64,000 nucleotides of DNA. Origin: CAVQJU01 sp963712905 (GTDB lineage Bacteria; Acidobacteriota; Vicinamibacteria; Vicinamibacterales; CAVVIG01). The position numbers and the translations under genes are program-made. This document shows positions 54,220 to 62,005 of this stretch, piece after piece (within the stretch, counting starts at the first letter, position 1; every line of letters starts with the position of its first letter). The notes beneath the pieces were generated by a model. It saw nothing but the letters and a program-made list of their open reading frames with translations. It made no database searches and was not told the DNA's origin. The DNA lies in the NCBI GenBank assembly GCA_963712905.1, contig CAVQJU010000018.1:62001-126000 (forward strand), given 5' to 3'.

Positions 54220-56040
54220 ATGCCCCCGGCGCCGGATCTGCAGGACGTCCTCCACCGTTACTGGGGCTACAGCACCTTCCGGCCGCTTCAGCGCGAAGCG
54301 ATGGACGCCGTGCTCGCGGGCCGCGACTCGGTCGTCGTCCTGCCGACCGGCGGCGGAAAGTCGCTGTGCTTCCAGGCGCCTGCGGTCATGCAGTCGGGCC
54401 TCGCGCTCGTCATATCGCCGCTCATCTCGCTGATGAAGGACCAGGTCGACACCCTCGTCGGCAACGGCGTGCCGGCGGCGCTCTACAACAGTTCGCTCGC
54501 GCCCGGCCAGAAGGCGGAGGTCCTCGCCGGGCTGCGCCAGGGCCGCTATCGCCTGCTGTATGTCTCGCCGGAGCGGCTGGTGGGCGACGGGGGCGACGGC
54601 TTCCTCAACCTGCTGTCGTCGTGCGGCGTCAGCTTCATCGCGGTGGACGAAGCGCACTGCATCAGCCAGTGGGGGCACGACTTCAGGCCCGAATACCGCC
54701 AGCTCGGGCGGCTGCGGCAGCTGTTGCCCGGTGTCGGTCTTCACGCGTACACCGCCACGGCCACGGCGCGCATCCGCAAGGACATCGCCGCGCAGCTGGG
54801 GCTGAACGATCCGGTCGAGCTGGTGGGATCGTTCGATCGTGCCAACCTCGTCTACCGTGCCCTGCCACGCGCGACGCTCAAGAAGCAGCTCACCGAGGTG
54901 CTCGCGCGGCACCGGCGTGAAGCCGGCATCATCTACTGCACGTCGCGGCGCGAAACCGAGGCGCTGGCGGATTGGTTGACGACCATCGGGATTACGGCGC
55001 TGCCGTATCACGCGGGGTTGTCGGACGCGGAGCGCAGCCGCAACCAGGACGCGTTCCTCAGCGAGCGCGCCGACGTGATCGTCGCGACGGTCGCGTTCGG
55101 CATGGGCATCGACCGATCGGACGTGCGCTTCGTCGTGCACGCGGGATCGCCGCGGTCGCTCGAGCACTACCAGCAGGAATCCGGGCGTGCGGGCCGCGAC
55201 GGGCTCGAAGCCGAATGCCTGCTGATTTACTCCACGGCGGATTTCCAGAAGTGGCGCGTCATGCTCGAGCAGAACGGCGAGCTGACCGACGGCGCGAGGC
55301 GACTGCTTCGGCAGATGGAGGGGTACGCCACGAGCGTCGGCTGCCGCCACAAACACCTGTCCGAGTATTTCGGCGACCAGTACGACCGGGACGGATGCGG
55401 GGCCTGCGACTACTGCCTCGACGAGCTCGAGTCGGCCGCCGACCCGGTCCTGCTGGCGCGCAAGATCCTCTCCGGCGTGGCGCGCGTTGGCCAGCGCTTC
55501 GGCGCCGCGCACGTCGCCAACGTGCTGCGCGGGGCGTCAACGGAGCCCATCCTCCAGCGACAGCACGACAAGCTGAGCACCTTCGGCCTGCTCCCCGACG
55601 CGTCGTCCGCCGAGATTCGCGGCTACATCGAACAGCTGTCCGGCCTCGGCCTCCTCCGCCAGACCGACGATGCGTTTCCGGTGCTGGTGCTGACGCCGCA
55701 GGGCGCCGGGCTGCTGCGCGACGAGCACAGCTTCCCGGGCCTGACGCTGGCGCGCCAGCGGCCGCCGCGGAAGGACGCCCCGCGGACGAAATCGCGGATC
55801 GAAGCGGAGTCGTGGCAGGACGTCGACCGCGACCTGTTCGAGCGGCTGCGGGCGGTGCGCCTCCAGATCGCGCGCTCGCGCGGCGTGCCGCCGTACGTCA
55901 TCTTCCACGACGCCACGCTGCGCGAGATGGCGCGGCTGCGGCCGACCTCCATGGACGCGCTGCTCGCGGTCAAAGGCATCGGCGCACGGAAGGCCGACGA
56001 CCTCGGCGCGACGTTTCTGGCGGCAATACGTGGGGACTGA
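54220..56040 (+). CDS. recQ: ATP-dependent DNA helicase RecQ
   Basis: 3'-5' superfamily 2 helicase acting in recombination and repair, 606 aa. Walker A VVLPTGGGKSLCFQAPA, motif II AVDEAHCISQWGHDFRPEY, aromatic-rich loop, motif III TATATARIRKDI, motif V ATVAFGMGIDRSDVRFVVHA, motif VI QESGRAGRDGLEAEC. Zn-binding region CRHKHLSEYFGDQYDRDGCGACDYC-type (three to four Cys) is followed by the RQC winged helix and, at residues about 525-605, an HRDC domain (RLQIARSRGVPPYVIFHDAT). Full-length bacterial RecQ. Its 3' end overlaps an antisense read-through ORF. Confidence 0.95.
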   Translation: MPPAPDLQDVLHRYWGYSTFRPLQREAMDAVLAGRDSVVVLPTGGGKSLCFQAPAVMQSGLALVISPLISLMKDQVDTLVGNGVPAALYNSSLAPGQKAEVLAGLRQGRYRLLYVSPERLVGDGGDGFLNLLSSCGVSFIAVDEAHCISQWGHDFRPEYRQLGRLRQLLPGVGLHAYTATATARIRKDIAAQLGLNDPVELVGSFDRANLVYRALPRATLKKQLTEVLARHRREAGIIYCTSRRETEALADWLTTIGITALPYHAGLSDAERSRNQDAFLSERADVIVATVAFGMGIDRSDVRFVVHAGSPRSLEHYQQESGRAGRDGLEAECLLIYSTADFQKWRVMLEQNGELTDGARRLLRQMEGYATSVGCRHKHLSEYFGDQYDRDGCGACDYCLDELESAADPVLLARKILSGVARVGQRFGAAHVANVLRGASTEPILQRQHDKLSTFGLLPDASSAEIRGYIEQLSGLGLLRQTDDAFPVLVLTPQGAGLLRDEHSFPGLTLARQRPPRKDAPRTKSRIEAESWQDVDRDLFERLRAVRLQIARSRGVPPYVIFHDATLREMARLRPTSMDALLAVKGIGARKADDLGATFLAAIRGD

Positions 56041-58350
56041 TCGGACAGAGGCCCTGGAAGAAAGTCGAAGTTCAAGTGGAAAGTAGAAAGTGACCGCTGA
56101 GACGCTTGAACTTTCTACTTTGAACTTCGAACTTTCTCCTGGGGCCTCAGTGGCTACGTACTTGGCGGCGTCCGGCAAACGGCCGATCCAGATGTTCCCG
56201 GTGACCGTGCCCAGTTCGTACGCGATGCGATCCCCGCGCGGCGACCATGCGGGATAGCGCACGAACGTGTTCGCGGACGTGTAGGTCGTGAGCTGACGCG
56301 AGACGCCGGTCTCCGGAGAGACCCACCAGAGATTCCAGAGCCCTTCGCGCAAGGCGGCGTACACGATCCGATCGCCTGCAGGCGACCAGCCGAACGGCCA
56401 GCTCTCGTTGCGCTCGGCGGTCACGAGCCGCGGCGAACCGCCCGAGGCGGGCACGACGGCGACGTTGGTCGCGTCGTCTTTTTTCAACTCGAATGCCAGC
56501 GTGCGGCCATCAGGCGACCACACGGGAAATCGCTCGGGCCACTCGCCGCTGGTGACCGCGTGCGCCGTCCGCTCGCCGAACCGGCGCACGTAGAGGCGCG
56601 GGCGTCCCCCTTCCGGCTCGATCCGCGAGTAGGCGGCCGACAACCCGTCCGGCGAGACGGCAAGATCGCCGGCGTTGAGCAGCGCGTCGTCTTCATCGGT
56701 CCCGCCCTGCCGCGGGACCTCGAGCAGCGTCGTCTCCCGGCGTGAATCCAGATCCATTTTCGCGACGCGAACGGACGAAGCGCGGTGCACGCGGAAGACC
56801 AGCTGACGGCCGGTGGCGACCCACGATGCTCCCGCATAAAAAATCGGATTGTAGAAGTCGCTGCTCGTGATCGGCGACGCCGGACCGCCCGCCGGGTCCA
56901 CCGTCCAGACCTCGGAGCCGGCGCCCGGACGACTGGTCCAGAACGCCAGTTCGCCGCCGCTTGGCGAAAACGCCGGGCGCGTCTGCCGCCGCACGCGTTC
57001 GACGGTCACGGCCGCCGGCGCGCCGGCCGCGCGGTCGCCGGCCATTGGAATCGTCCAGATGTGGCTGCCCAGGCTCAACCCGGCCATCGCCAGATGGAGC
57101 CCGTCCCGGCTGATCGAGAGATGTCTGACGCTGCCGGCGCCTGCGGCCAGGATCTTCTCCGGCCGCGCCGTCGCCAGGCCCGTCTCTGGCGACACGGGAA
57201 TCGCGAGAATCGATTCGCCGCCGGTGGCCGCGTAGATGGTGCGGCCATCAGGCGAGAACACCGGGTCGAAGACATCGCCCGTCCGGGCCACGCGAGTGGG
57301 CTCGCCGCCTCCGGCCGGCACGGTCCAGAGCCCGGGCTCGCCGGCGGCGGACGCGACGAACGCAATGACGCGGCCGTTCGGAGACCACGACGGCGAACCA
57401 TGTGCGCCGATCGGCCGGCCCGTTGTCGTCAACGCGCGGCCGTGGCCGCCATCGCGATCGACGACCCAGATTACGGACGGGATGTTCGCGCTGTACGCGT
57501 AGGGTGCGACGTCGGTGCATGGATCGGACTGGAACGCCAGATGCCGGCCGTCGGGGGACCACGCGGGGCGCGAGCCGAACTCGCTGACCTTCCGCGGCAC
57601 GCCGCCCAGCGCCGGAACGACCCAGATGCCTCCGAGCCGGCGCGAATGATAGGCGATGAGCTCGCCGTCGGGCGACCACGCAGGCTGCACGTTCTGCTGC
57701 CGGTCGGCTGTCACCGGGCGCTCGGCCGCGCCGCCGCTCATGGCGCGCACGCGGATCTCGAACGCGCCGCTCTCGTTCGAGGCGTACGCGATGAGCCGCC
57801 CGTCCGGAGACAGCGTCGGAAAGGCGTCGAGCCCGGGGGACACGGTGAGCTGCTGCGACCACATCGGGATCGGCGCGTCCGGCTCCGAGCGGGCCGCAGC
57901 CGGGCGGCGCGACGCCGCGAACACGATGAGGGCGGCCACCGCGGCGATCACGACGCCGGCAAACGCCATCGTGCGGGCGCCCCGGCCACGAAGCCGCCTT
58001 GCATCGCGCGGGGAATCCGCCTCGGCGACCGCGTCGGGTTCGGGAAGCCACCGGTAGCCGCGGGTCGGCACGGTCTCGATGAACTGCGCGCCGCGGGCAT
58101 CGTCGCCGAGCGCCTTGCGGAGCTGCGCGACGACCCGCGTCAGGGCGTTGTCGGTCACGGCCGTCGCCGGCCAGATGCGGTCGAAAATCTCCTGCTTGGT
58201 CACGACGTGCGGGCGAGACTCGATGAGCAGGACGAGGAGGTCGAACGCCTTGGGCTCGAGCTCGATTGGCCTCCCCGCGCGCTCGACACGAAACGCGGCG
58301 AGATCGACGCGGAGCTCCCCGAAGGTGTACTGGCTGCCCGGTTGTGTCAT
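55537..58350 (-). CDS. OmpR-type winged helix plus TolB/WD40-like propeller protein; natural stop lost
   Basis: ATG 58350, ToxR-like membrane regulator. Residues about 10-105 form an OmpR/PhoB-type DNA-binding domain (FDLLVLLIESRPHVVTKQEI, VVAQLRKALGDDARGAQFIE, VPTRGYRWL). A transmembrane helix follows (AFAGVVIAAVAALIVFAA) and then a TolB/WD40-like propeller of PD40-type repeats (PTLSPDGRLIAYASNESG, PAWSPDGELIAYHSR, FSPDGRTIYAATGGESI). The propeller ends near residue 735 (NIWIGRLPDAA, about 56160). Beyond this the frame has no stop and runs through repeats and antisense to the last 500 bp of recQ until 55537. The added tail is surely not native; the true stop was probably lost when repeats entered. 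Confidence 0.75.
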   Translation of the reverse strand: MTQPGSQYTFGELRVDLAAFRVERAGRPIELEPKAFDLLVLLIESRPHVVTKQEIFDRIWPATAVTDNALTRVVAQLRKALGDDARGAQFIETVPTRGYRWLPEPDAVAEADSPRDARRLRGRGARTMAFAGVVIAAVAALIVFAASRRPAAARSEPDAPIPMWSQQLTVSPGLDAFPTLSPDGRLIAYASNESGAFEIRVRAMSGGAAERPVTADRQQNVQPAWSPDGELIAYHSRRLGGIWVVPALGGVPRKVSEFGSRPAWSPDGRHLAFQSDPCTDVAPYAYSANIPSVIWVVDRDGGHGRALTTTGRPIGAHGSPSWSPNGRVIAFVASAAGEPGLWTVPAGGGEPTRVARTGDVFDPVFSPDGRTIYAATGGESILAIPVSPETGLATARPEKILAAGAGSVRHLSISRDGLHLAMAGLSLGSHIWTIPMAGDRAAGAPAAVTVERVRRQTRPAFSPSGGELAFWTSRPGAGSEVWTVDPAGGPASPITSSDFYNPIFYAGASWVATGRQLVFRVHRASSVRVAKMDLDSRRETTLLEVPRQGGTDEDDALLNAGDLAVSPDGLSAAYSRIEPEGGRPRLYVRRFGERTAHAVTSGEWPERFPVWSPDGRTLAFELKKDDATNVAVVPASGGSPRLVTAERNESWPFGWSPAGDRIVYAALREGLWNLWWVSPETGVSRQLTTYTSANTFVRYPAWSPRGDRIAYELGTVTGNIWIGRLPDAAKYVATEAPGESSKFKVESSSVSAVTFYFPLELRLSSRASVRSVPTYCRQKRRAEVVGLPCADAFDREQRVHGGRPQPRHLAQRGVVEDDVRRHAARARDLEAHRPQPLEQVAVDVLPRLRFDPRFRPRGVLPRRPLARQRQAREAVLVAQQPGALRRQHQHRKRIVGLAEEAEAGQLFDVAANLGGRRVGEQAEGAQLVVLSLEDGLR
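56057..56138. repeat. AAAGT-tract inverted repeat, copy 2
   Basis: GAAAGTCGAAGTTCAAGTGG then AAAGTAGAAAGT, opposed by ACTTTCTACTTTGAACTTCG and AACTTTC: a long imperfect hairpin. It lies between recQ and the convergent propeller gene and is joined to a CACAGAG remnant at 56139-56163. Confidence 0.85.
56139..56163. repeat. CACAGAG end remnant, copy G
   Basis: GGGGCCTCAGTGGCTACGTAC is the right end of the CACAGAG element. It supplies KYVATEAPG in the propeller gene frame. Confidence 0.55.
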
Positions 58351-58502
58351 TTCGACCTGCCGGATTAGACGCGGCCCGCGGGAATTTAGTTAAGGCCGGC
58401 GGCCATTTTGGAGGGACGGGTGAAAACATCATCACAGACGACGGGAAGCGTCACGACGCGCGGGCACGTGAACCGCCATCGTCCCGGTGAAGGAGCACCG
58501 GG

Positions 58503-59417
58503 ATGCCAAAGACACGGACCGCGGCGGCGCTTGCACTGATTGTTGGGACGAGCCTGGGACGAACGCCGGCGGCCTCCGTCGAGTCGACGGCAGACATCGC
58601 GTGCATCGAGCTGCGCCGGGCGGGCGCCGAGCTCGTCGCTGTACCGGTGCAACTCACGTCGGGGAGCGGTCGTCTTGCAACGCACCCCTTTCTGCTCGAC
58701 ACAGGATCGGAAGCCACGTTCGTAGACGATGAGCTGGCCGGTGCGCTTGGCCTGACGGCCACGAGCCGGACCACCGTCGAAACGCCGGGCGGACCAGCCC
58801 CGGCCCTCGCATCGCACGTGTCGCTGACTTATGGCGGCGTCCGCATCGACGATCTCGAAGTCGTGCACGACGGGCTGAGGTCAATCCGCGCCGTCGCGCC
58901 CGAGATCCGCGGTGTCCTGGGGCAGGACGTCCTGCGGCGGACGAACTGGCTGCTCGACTACCGGGAAGGCGTGGTGCTGCAGGATCCCCACGGGGTGATC
59001 GGCGAGCGCGTCAGCGGTGAGCGGCTGGCGGTGGACTGGGTCGGCGACCTGCCGACGGTTGGCGCCTCGTTCGGCCGCTCCACGCCGGTCCGCCTGGTGC
59101 TCGATTCCGCGGCGACAGGTCTCGTGCTCTTCAGGCTGCCCATCGGCGCCGCGACGGGCGAATCCGCGCGCGTGCAGACGCTCGCCGGCAACAGGGACGC
59201 GCCGATCCTGTCCGCCGATGCCCTGCATCTCGGGTCGCTCCGCGTGCCGCACCCGAGGGCAGCCGTCGTCGTGCACGCCGCGGACGGATACGAAGCCGGC
59301 GGGCTCCTGCCCACGTCGATGTTCGACGACGTGTATTTCGATCAAAAAGGCAGCACCGCGGTCGTCACCGCGGGGAAAGTCGAAAGTGCAGCGTGTAAAG
59401 TAGACAAGTGGCGCTGA
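58503..59417 (+). CDS. Retropepsin-like aspartic protease, secreted
   Basis: 304-aa aspartic-type protease-like protein. Signal segment TAAALALIVGTSLGRTPAAS. Two half-sites are visible: HPFLLDTGSEATFVDDELA (DTG) and VRLVLDSAATGLVLFRLP (DSA), as in pepsin-like retropepsins that form a monomeric double domain. VLGQDVLRRTNWLLDY and LPTSMFDDVYFDQ are typical. The C-terminal tail AGKVESAACKVDKWR comes from the AAAGT repeat. Overlaps the YaeQ start by 10 bp. Substrate unknown. Confidence 0.8.
   Translation: MPKTRTAAALALIVGTSLGRTPAASVESTADIACIELRRAGAELVAVPVQLTSGSGRLATHPFLLDTGSEATFVDDELAGALGLTATSRTTVETPGGPAPALASHVSLTYGGVRIDDLEVVHDGLRSIRAVAPEIRGVLGQDVLRRTNWLLDYREGVVLQDPHGVIGERVSGERLAVDWVGDLPTVGASFGRSTPVRLVLDSAATGLVLFRLPIGAATGESARVQTLAGNRDAPILSADALHLGSLRVPHPRAAVVVHAADGYEAGGLLPTSMFDDVYFDQKGSTAVVTAGKVESAACKVDKWR
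59373..59410. repeat. AAAGT-tract repeat, copy 3 (encodes a C-terminal tail)
   Basis: GGGGAAAGTCGAAAGTGCAG then CGTGTAAAGTAGACAAGTG. It forms the tail GKVESAACKVDKW of the aspartic protease and the GTG start of YaeQ. Confidence 0.7.
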
Positions 59418-59947
59418 CGGCGACGATTTACAACTTCGAAACCGAGCTCTCCGACGTGGACCGCGGCGTGTACGAGACGTTCAGCCTGCGGCTGGCCCGG
59501 CATCCGTCCGAGACGCTCGAGTTCATGCTGACGCGCTTCCTCGCCTACTGCCTCGAGTACACCGAAGGCATCAGCCTCACCGACGGCGTGTCGGCCGGCG
59601 ACGACCCGGCCGTCCTCGTGCGCGACCTGACGGGGCAGGTCACCGGCTGGATTGAAGTCGGCATGCCCGACGCGAAGAAGCTCCACCGTGGGAGCAAGCT
59701 GGCCCGCCGCGCGGCGGTGTACACCCACCGCACCATCGGGAAAGTCCTGGAGGAGCTCGAGGGCCGGAATGTTCACCAGGCGGCGCAGATCCCCGTCTAC
59801 GCGTTCGGCCACGGTTTCATCGAGAGCGTCGCCTCGACGCTCCAGCGGCGGGAGCAGATCACGCTGTCGGTCAACGAACGCCAGCTGTATCTCGACATCA
59901 GCGGCCGGACGTTCCCGGCCGAAATCACCGAGCACCACTTCGAATAG
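59408..59947 (+). CDS. yaeQ: YaeQ family protein
   Basis: Soluble protein of 179 aa in the YaeQ family, which has a PD-(D/E)XK nuclease-like fold and unknown function. It shows ALTATIYNFETELSDVDRGV, LRLARHPSETLEFMLTRFLA, GDDPAVLVRDLTGQVTGWIE and VGMPDAKKLHRGSKLA. The GTG at 59408 lies in the repeat tail of the previous gene. The length is normal for the family. A CACAGAG repeat follows the stop. Confidence 0.88.
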   Translation: MALTATIYNFETELSDVDRGVYETFSLRLARHPSETLEFMLTRFLAYCLEYTEGISLTDGVSAGDDPAVLVRDLTGQVTGWIEVGMPDAKKLHRGSKLARRAAVYTHRTIGKVLEELEGRNVHQAAQIPVYAFGHGFIESVASTLQRREQITLSVNERQLYLDISGRTFPAEITEHHFE

Positions 59948-59951
59948 AGCC

Positions 59952-60038
59952 ACGTACGGGCCACAGGGGCACAGAGATCACAGAGGTGTTTCTTCGGAAA
60001 GGCTTGCCTCCGTGGCCTCTGTGCCTCCGTGGCTACGT
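59952..60038. repeat. CACAGAG inverted repeat, copy E
   Basis: ACGTACG left end, arms GGCCACAGGGGCACAGAG... and ...CTCTGTGCCTCCGTGGC around TTTCTTCGGAAAGG. It separates yaeQ from the DUF6152 cassette in tandem orientation. Confidence 0.88.
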
Positions 60039-60084
60039 GATCGGCAGATCCCTTAATATATGGGGTCGAAAGGGCTGGCCTCCC

Positions 60085-60489
60085 ATGAGAACCCGTCTCG
60101 TGCTCGCTGCGTGCTTCGCCATCACCTCGCTCGCCCCGCTCGCGGCGCACCATTCTTTCGCCGCGGAATTCGACGACACCAAGCCCGTGAAGATGACCGG
60201 CGTCATCAAGAAGGTCGAGTGGACCAACCCGCACATCTGGTTCTACCTCGACGTGAAGAACACCGATGGCACCGTCACCACCTGGGGCTTCGCGGGCGGT
60301 GCGCCCGGCCAGCTGATGCGGCGCGGCATCGTCAAGGATCAGCTGAAGCTCGGCGAAACGGTTGTCGTCGAAGGTTTTCGCGCGAAGGACGGCTCGAACA
60401 ACGCCTCAGGCGGACGTGTGACGTTCCCTGACGGCCGAAACGTCCTGACGGCCGGCGCGCAGGACAGAACGCCCGGAGAAGCCCGATGA
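60085..60489 (+). CDS. DUF6152 family secreted protein (cassette 2)
   Basis: 134-aa paralog of 15500-15922. ATG 60085 starts MRTRLVLAACFAITSLAPLA, signal peptide, then AAHHSFAAEFDDTKPVKMTG, KVEWTNPHIWFYLDVKN and GGAPGQLMRRGIVKDQLKLG. The upstream ORF extension is rejected because it translates the repeat. It overlaps the next gene by 4 bp (ATGA). A TTAATATAT tract at 60053-60061 could be its -10. Confidence 0.85.
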   Translation: MRTRLVLAACFAITSLAPLAAHHSFAAEFDDTKPVKMTGVIKKVEWTNPHIWFYLDVKNTDGTVTTWGFAGGAPGQLMRRGIVKDQLKLGETVVVEGFRAKDGSNNASGGRVTFPDGRNVLTAGAQDRTPGEAR

Positions 60490-61277
60490 GCCTCAAGCGA
60501 ACGATCCATGTGGCGGCGCTGGCGCTGTCCACTGTCTGCGCGTACGGCGTCGTCACGTCGGCGCAGAATGCGGCCGCTCCGGCCGTGCCGCGGACGGCCG
60601 AGGGCAAGCCTGATTTCACGGGCACGTATCAGTGGCCGACGTATCTGCAGGGCGACGAACGCGGCCGGTCGTCCGCGACCGTCTTCGATCGGAAGCGGTT
60701 CGCGCCGCTCAAGCCCGGCGGCGAGGCGTTCCTCGAGCCGCGGACCGGCGTGCCGCGTCACGACGAGCCGCGCGACTTCTGCCTGCCGGCCGGGTTCCCC
60801 GGCGGGATGCTCTCCGGCAACGCGATGCAGTTCTTCCAGACGAAGAACTACCTGGTGATGGTCCACGAGTTCCAGCGGATGACCCGGATCATCCCGCTCG
60901 ACGGACGCCCGCACCGCAAGGGCCTCGAGCCGATGTACTACGGCGATTCGGTCGGCAAATGGGAAGGCGACACGCTGGTCATCGACTCCGTCAACTTCAA
61001 CCGGTGGGCGCTCGACGACTTCTACTACACGAATTCGAAGGAATACCGGATGCACAGCGACGCGCTCCACACGATCGAGCGCATCAAGTGGAAGAGCAAG
61101 GACACGCTCTCCTACGAGCTGACGATCGACGATCCGAAGATCTTCACGGCCCCGTGGTCGCAGGAGTTCCAGATCGTCGCGAAGCCGGAGTGGGATGCGG
61201 CGGGCCTGTACGAATACGTCTGCGAGGACAACAACCGCTGCCCGGGCGGGAAGTGCGGCGACGAGGAGAAGAAGTAG
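60486..61277 (+). CDS. Secreted WEGDTLVIDS-family protein (cassette 2)
   Basis: 263 aa, paralog of 15942-16793. Signal peptide IHVAALALSTVCAYGVVTSA. Shared marks: RTAEGKPDFTGTYQWPTYL, RDFCLPAGFPGGMLSG, IIPLDGRPHRKG, DSVGKWEGDTLVIDSVNF and HSDALHTIERI. The C-terminus carries CEDNNRCPGGKCGDEEKK, three Cys absent from the first paralog. Overlaps its DUF6152 partner. Function unknown; the duplicated pairing suggests a working unit. Confidence 0.8.
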   Translation: MSLKRTIHVAALALSTVCAYGVVTSAQNAAAPAVPRTAEGKPDFTGTYQWPTYLQGDERGRSSATVFDRKRFAPLKPGGEAFLEPRTGVPRHDEPRDFCLPAGFPGGMLSGNAMQFFQTKNYLVMVHEFQRMTRIIPLDGRPHRKGLEPMYYGDSVGKWEGDTLVIDSVNFNRWALDDFYYTNSKEYRMHSDALHTIERIKWKSKDTLSYELTIDDPKIFTAPWSQEFQIVAKPEWDAAGLYEYVCEDNNRCPGGKCGDEEKK

Positions 61278-61279
61278 CC

Positions 61280-61963
61280 GTGCGTTCCACACTCGGCGCG
61301 GCCGTCATCGCCCTTTGCGGCATCGTCGCCGGCTACACCCTGGCGCGCGCGCAGGCGCCCGCGCCTCCGACAGAGGAGCAGCTTCGGCAGGCCGTGGCCG
61401 CCCTTCGCGGCGATCGCATCTGGCGCCCCACGTCCTACGACGAGCTGACGGCGGAGCAGAAGACCTTCGTGAACAGCATCCTCAGCGGGCCGCGCCGGGG
61501 GATCGACGGCGCGCTGGGCATCATGATGGTCAGCCCGGTCCTGGGCGATCTCTCGCAGAAGGCCATCGCGTACGCACGGTTCAACCCGTCGGTGCCGCCG
61601 AAGCTCAACGAGCTGGCGATCCTCATCGGCGCGCGCGCCTGGAGCGCGCAATACGCCTGGTATGTGCATCACCGCGCCGCGCTCAGCGCGGGCCTGCCCG
61701 CCGATGTCATCGATGCCATCCAGACGGGCAAGCGGCCGGGCGCGATGTCAGCGGACGTCGAGGCCGTGTACAACTTCTCCACCGAGCTCCTGACCACCAA
61801 ACAGGTCAGTGACGCGACGCTTCGTGCGGCGAAGAGCGTCCTCGGCGGCGACAAGGGCGTCGTCGATCTGGTCGGCACGCTTGGTTTCTATCAGTTCGTC
61901 GCGATGCTGATGAACGTCGACCGGCTTCCGCTGCCGCCGAACGTCAAGGCGGAGCTCAATTAG
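61280..61963 (+). CDS. Carboxymuconolactone-decarboxylase-family protein, secreted
   Basis: 227-aa AhpD/CMD-like protein. GTG 61280 follows GAGGAGAAG two nucleotides after the previous stop. Signal segment AAVIALCGIVAGYTLARAQ. The CMD core reads PPKLNELAILIGARAWSAQY, AWYVHHRAALSAGLPADVID and STELLTTKQVSDATLRAAKS. The usual redox Cys pair of AhpD is absent here, so a decarboxylase-like or unknown role is more likely. The shadow frame upstream is rejected. Runs on from the cassette, so probably one transcript of four genes from 60085. Confidence 0.8.
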   Translation: MRSTLGAAVIALCGIVAGYTLARAQAPAPPTEEQLRQAVAALRGDRIWRPTSYDELTAEQKTFVNSILSGPRRGIDGALGIMMVSPVLGDLSQKAIAYARFNPSVPPKLNELAILIGARAWSAQYAWYVHHRAALSAGLPADVIDAIQTGKRPGAMSADVEAVYNFSTELLTTKQVSDATLRAAKSVLGGDKGVVDLVGTLGFYQFVAMLMNVDRLPLPPNVKAELN

Positions 61964-62000
61964 AGGCTAGGGGCTAGAGGCTAGGGGCTAGAGGTTGGGG
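61962..62000. repeat. AGAGGCTAGGGGCT 14-bp tandem array
   Basis: Two full copies and a degenerate third (AGAGGTTGGGG), starting in the stop codon of the CMD gene and ending 6 nt before the tannase start. The related complement lies at 51006-51052. Confidence 0.88.
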
Positions 62001-62005
62001 GATCG

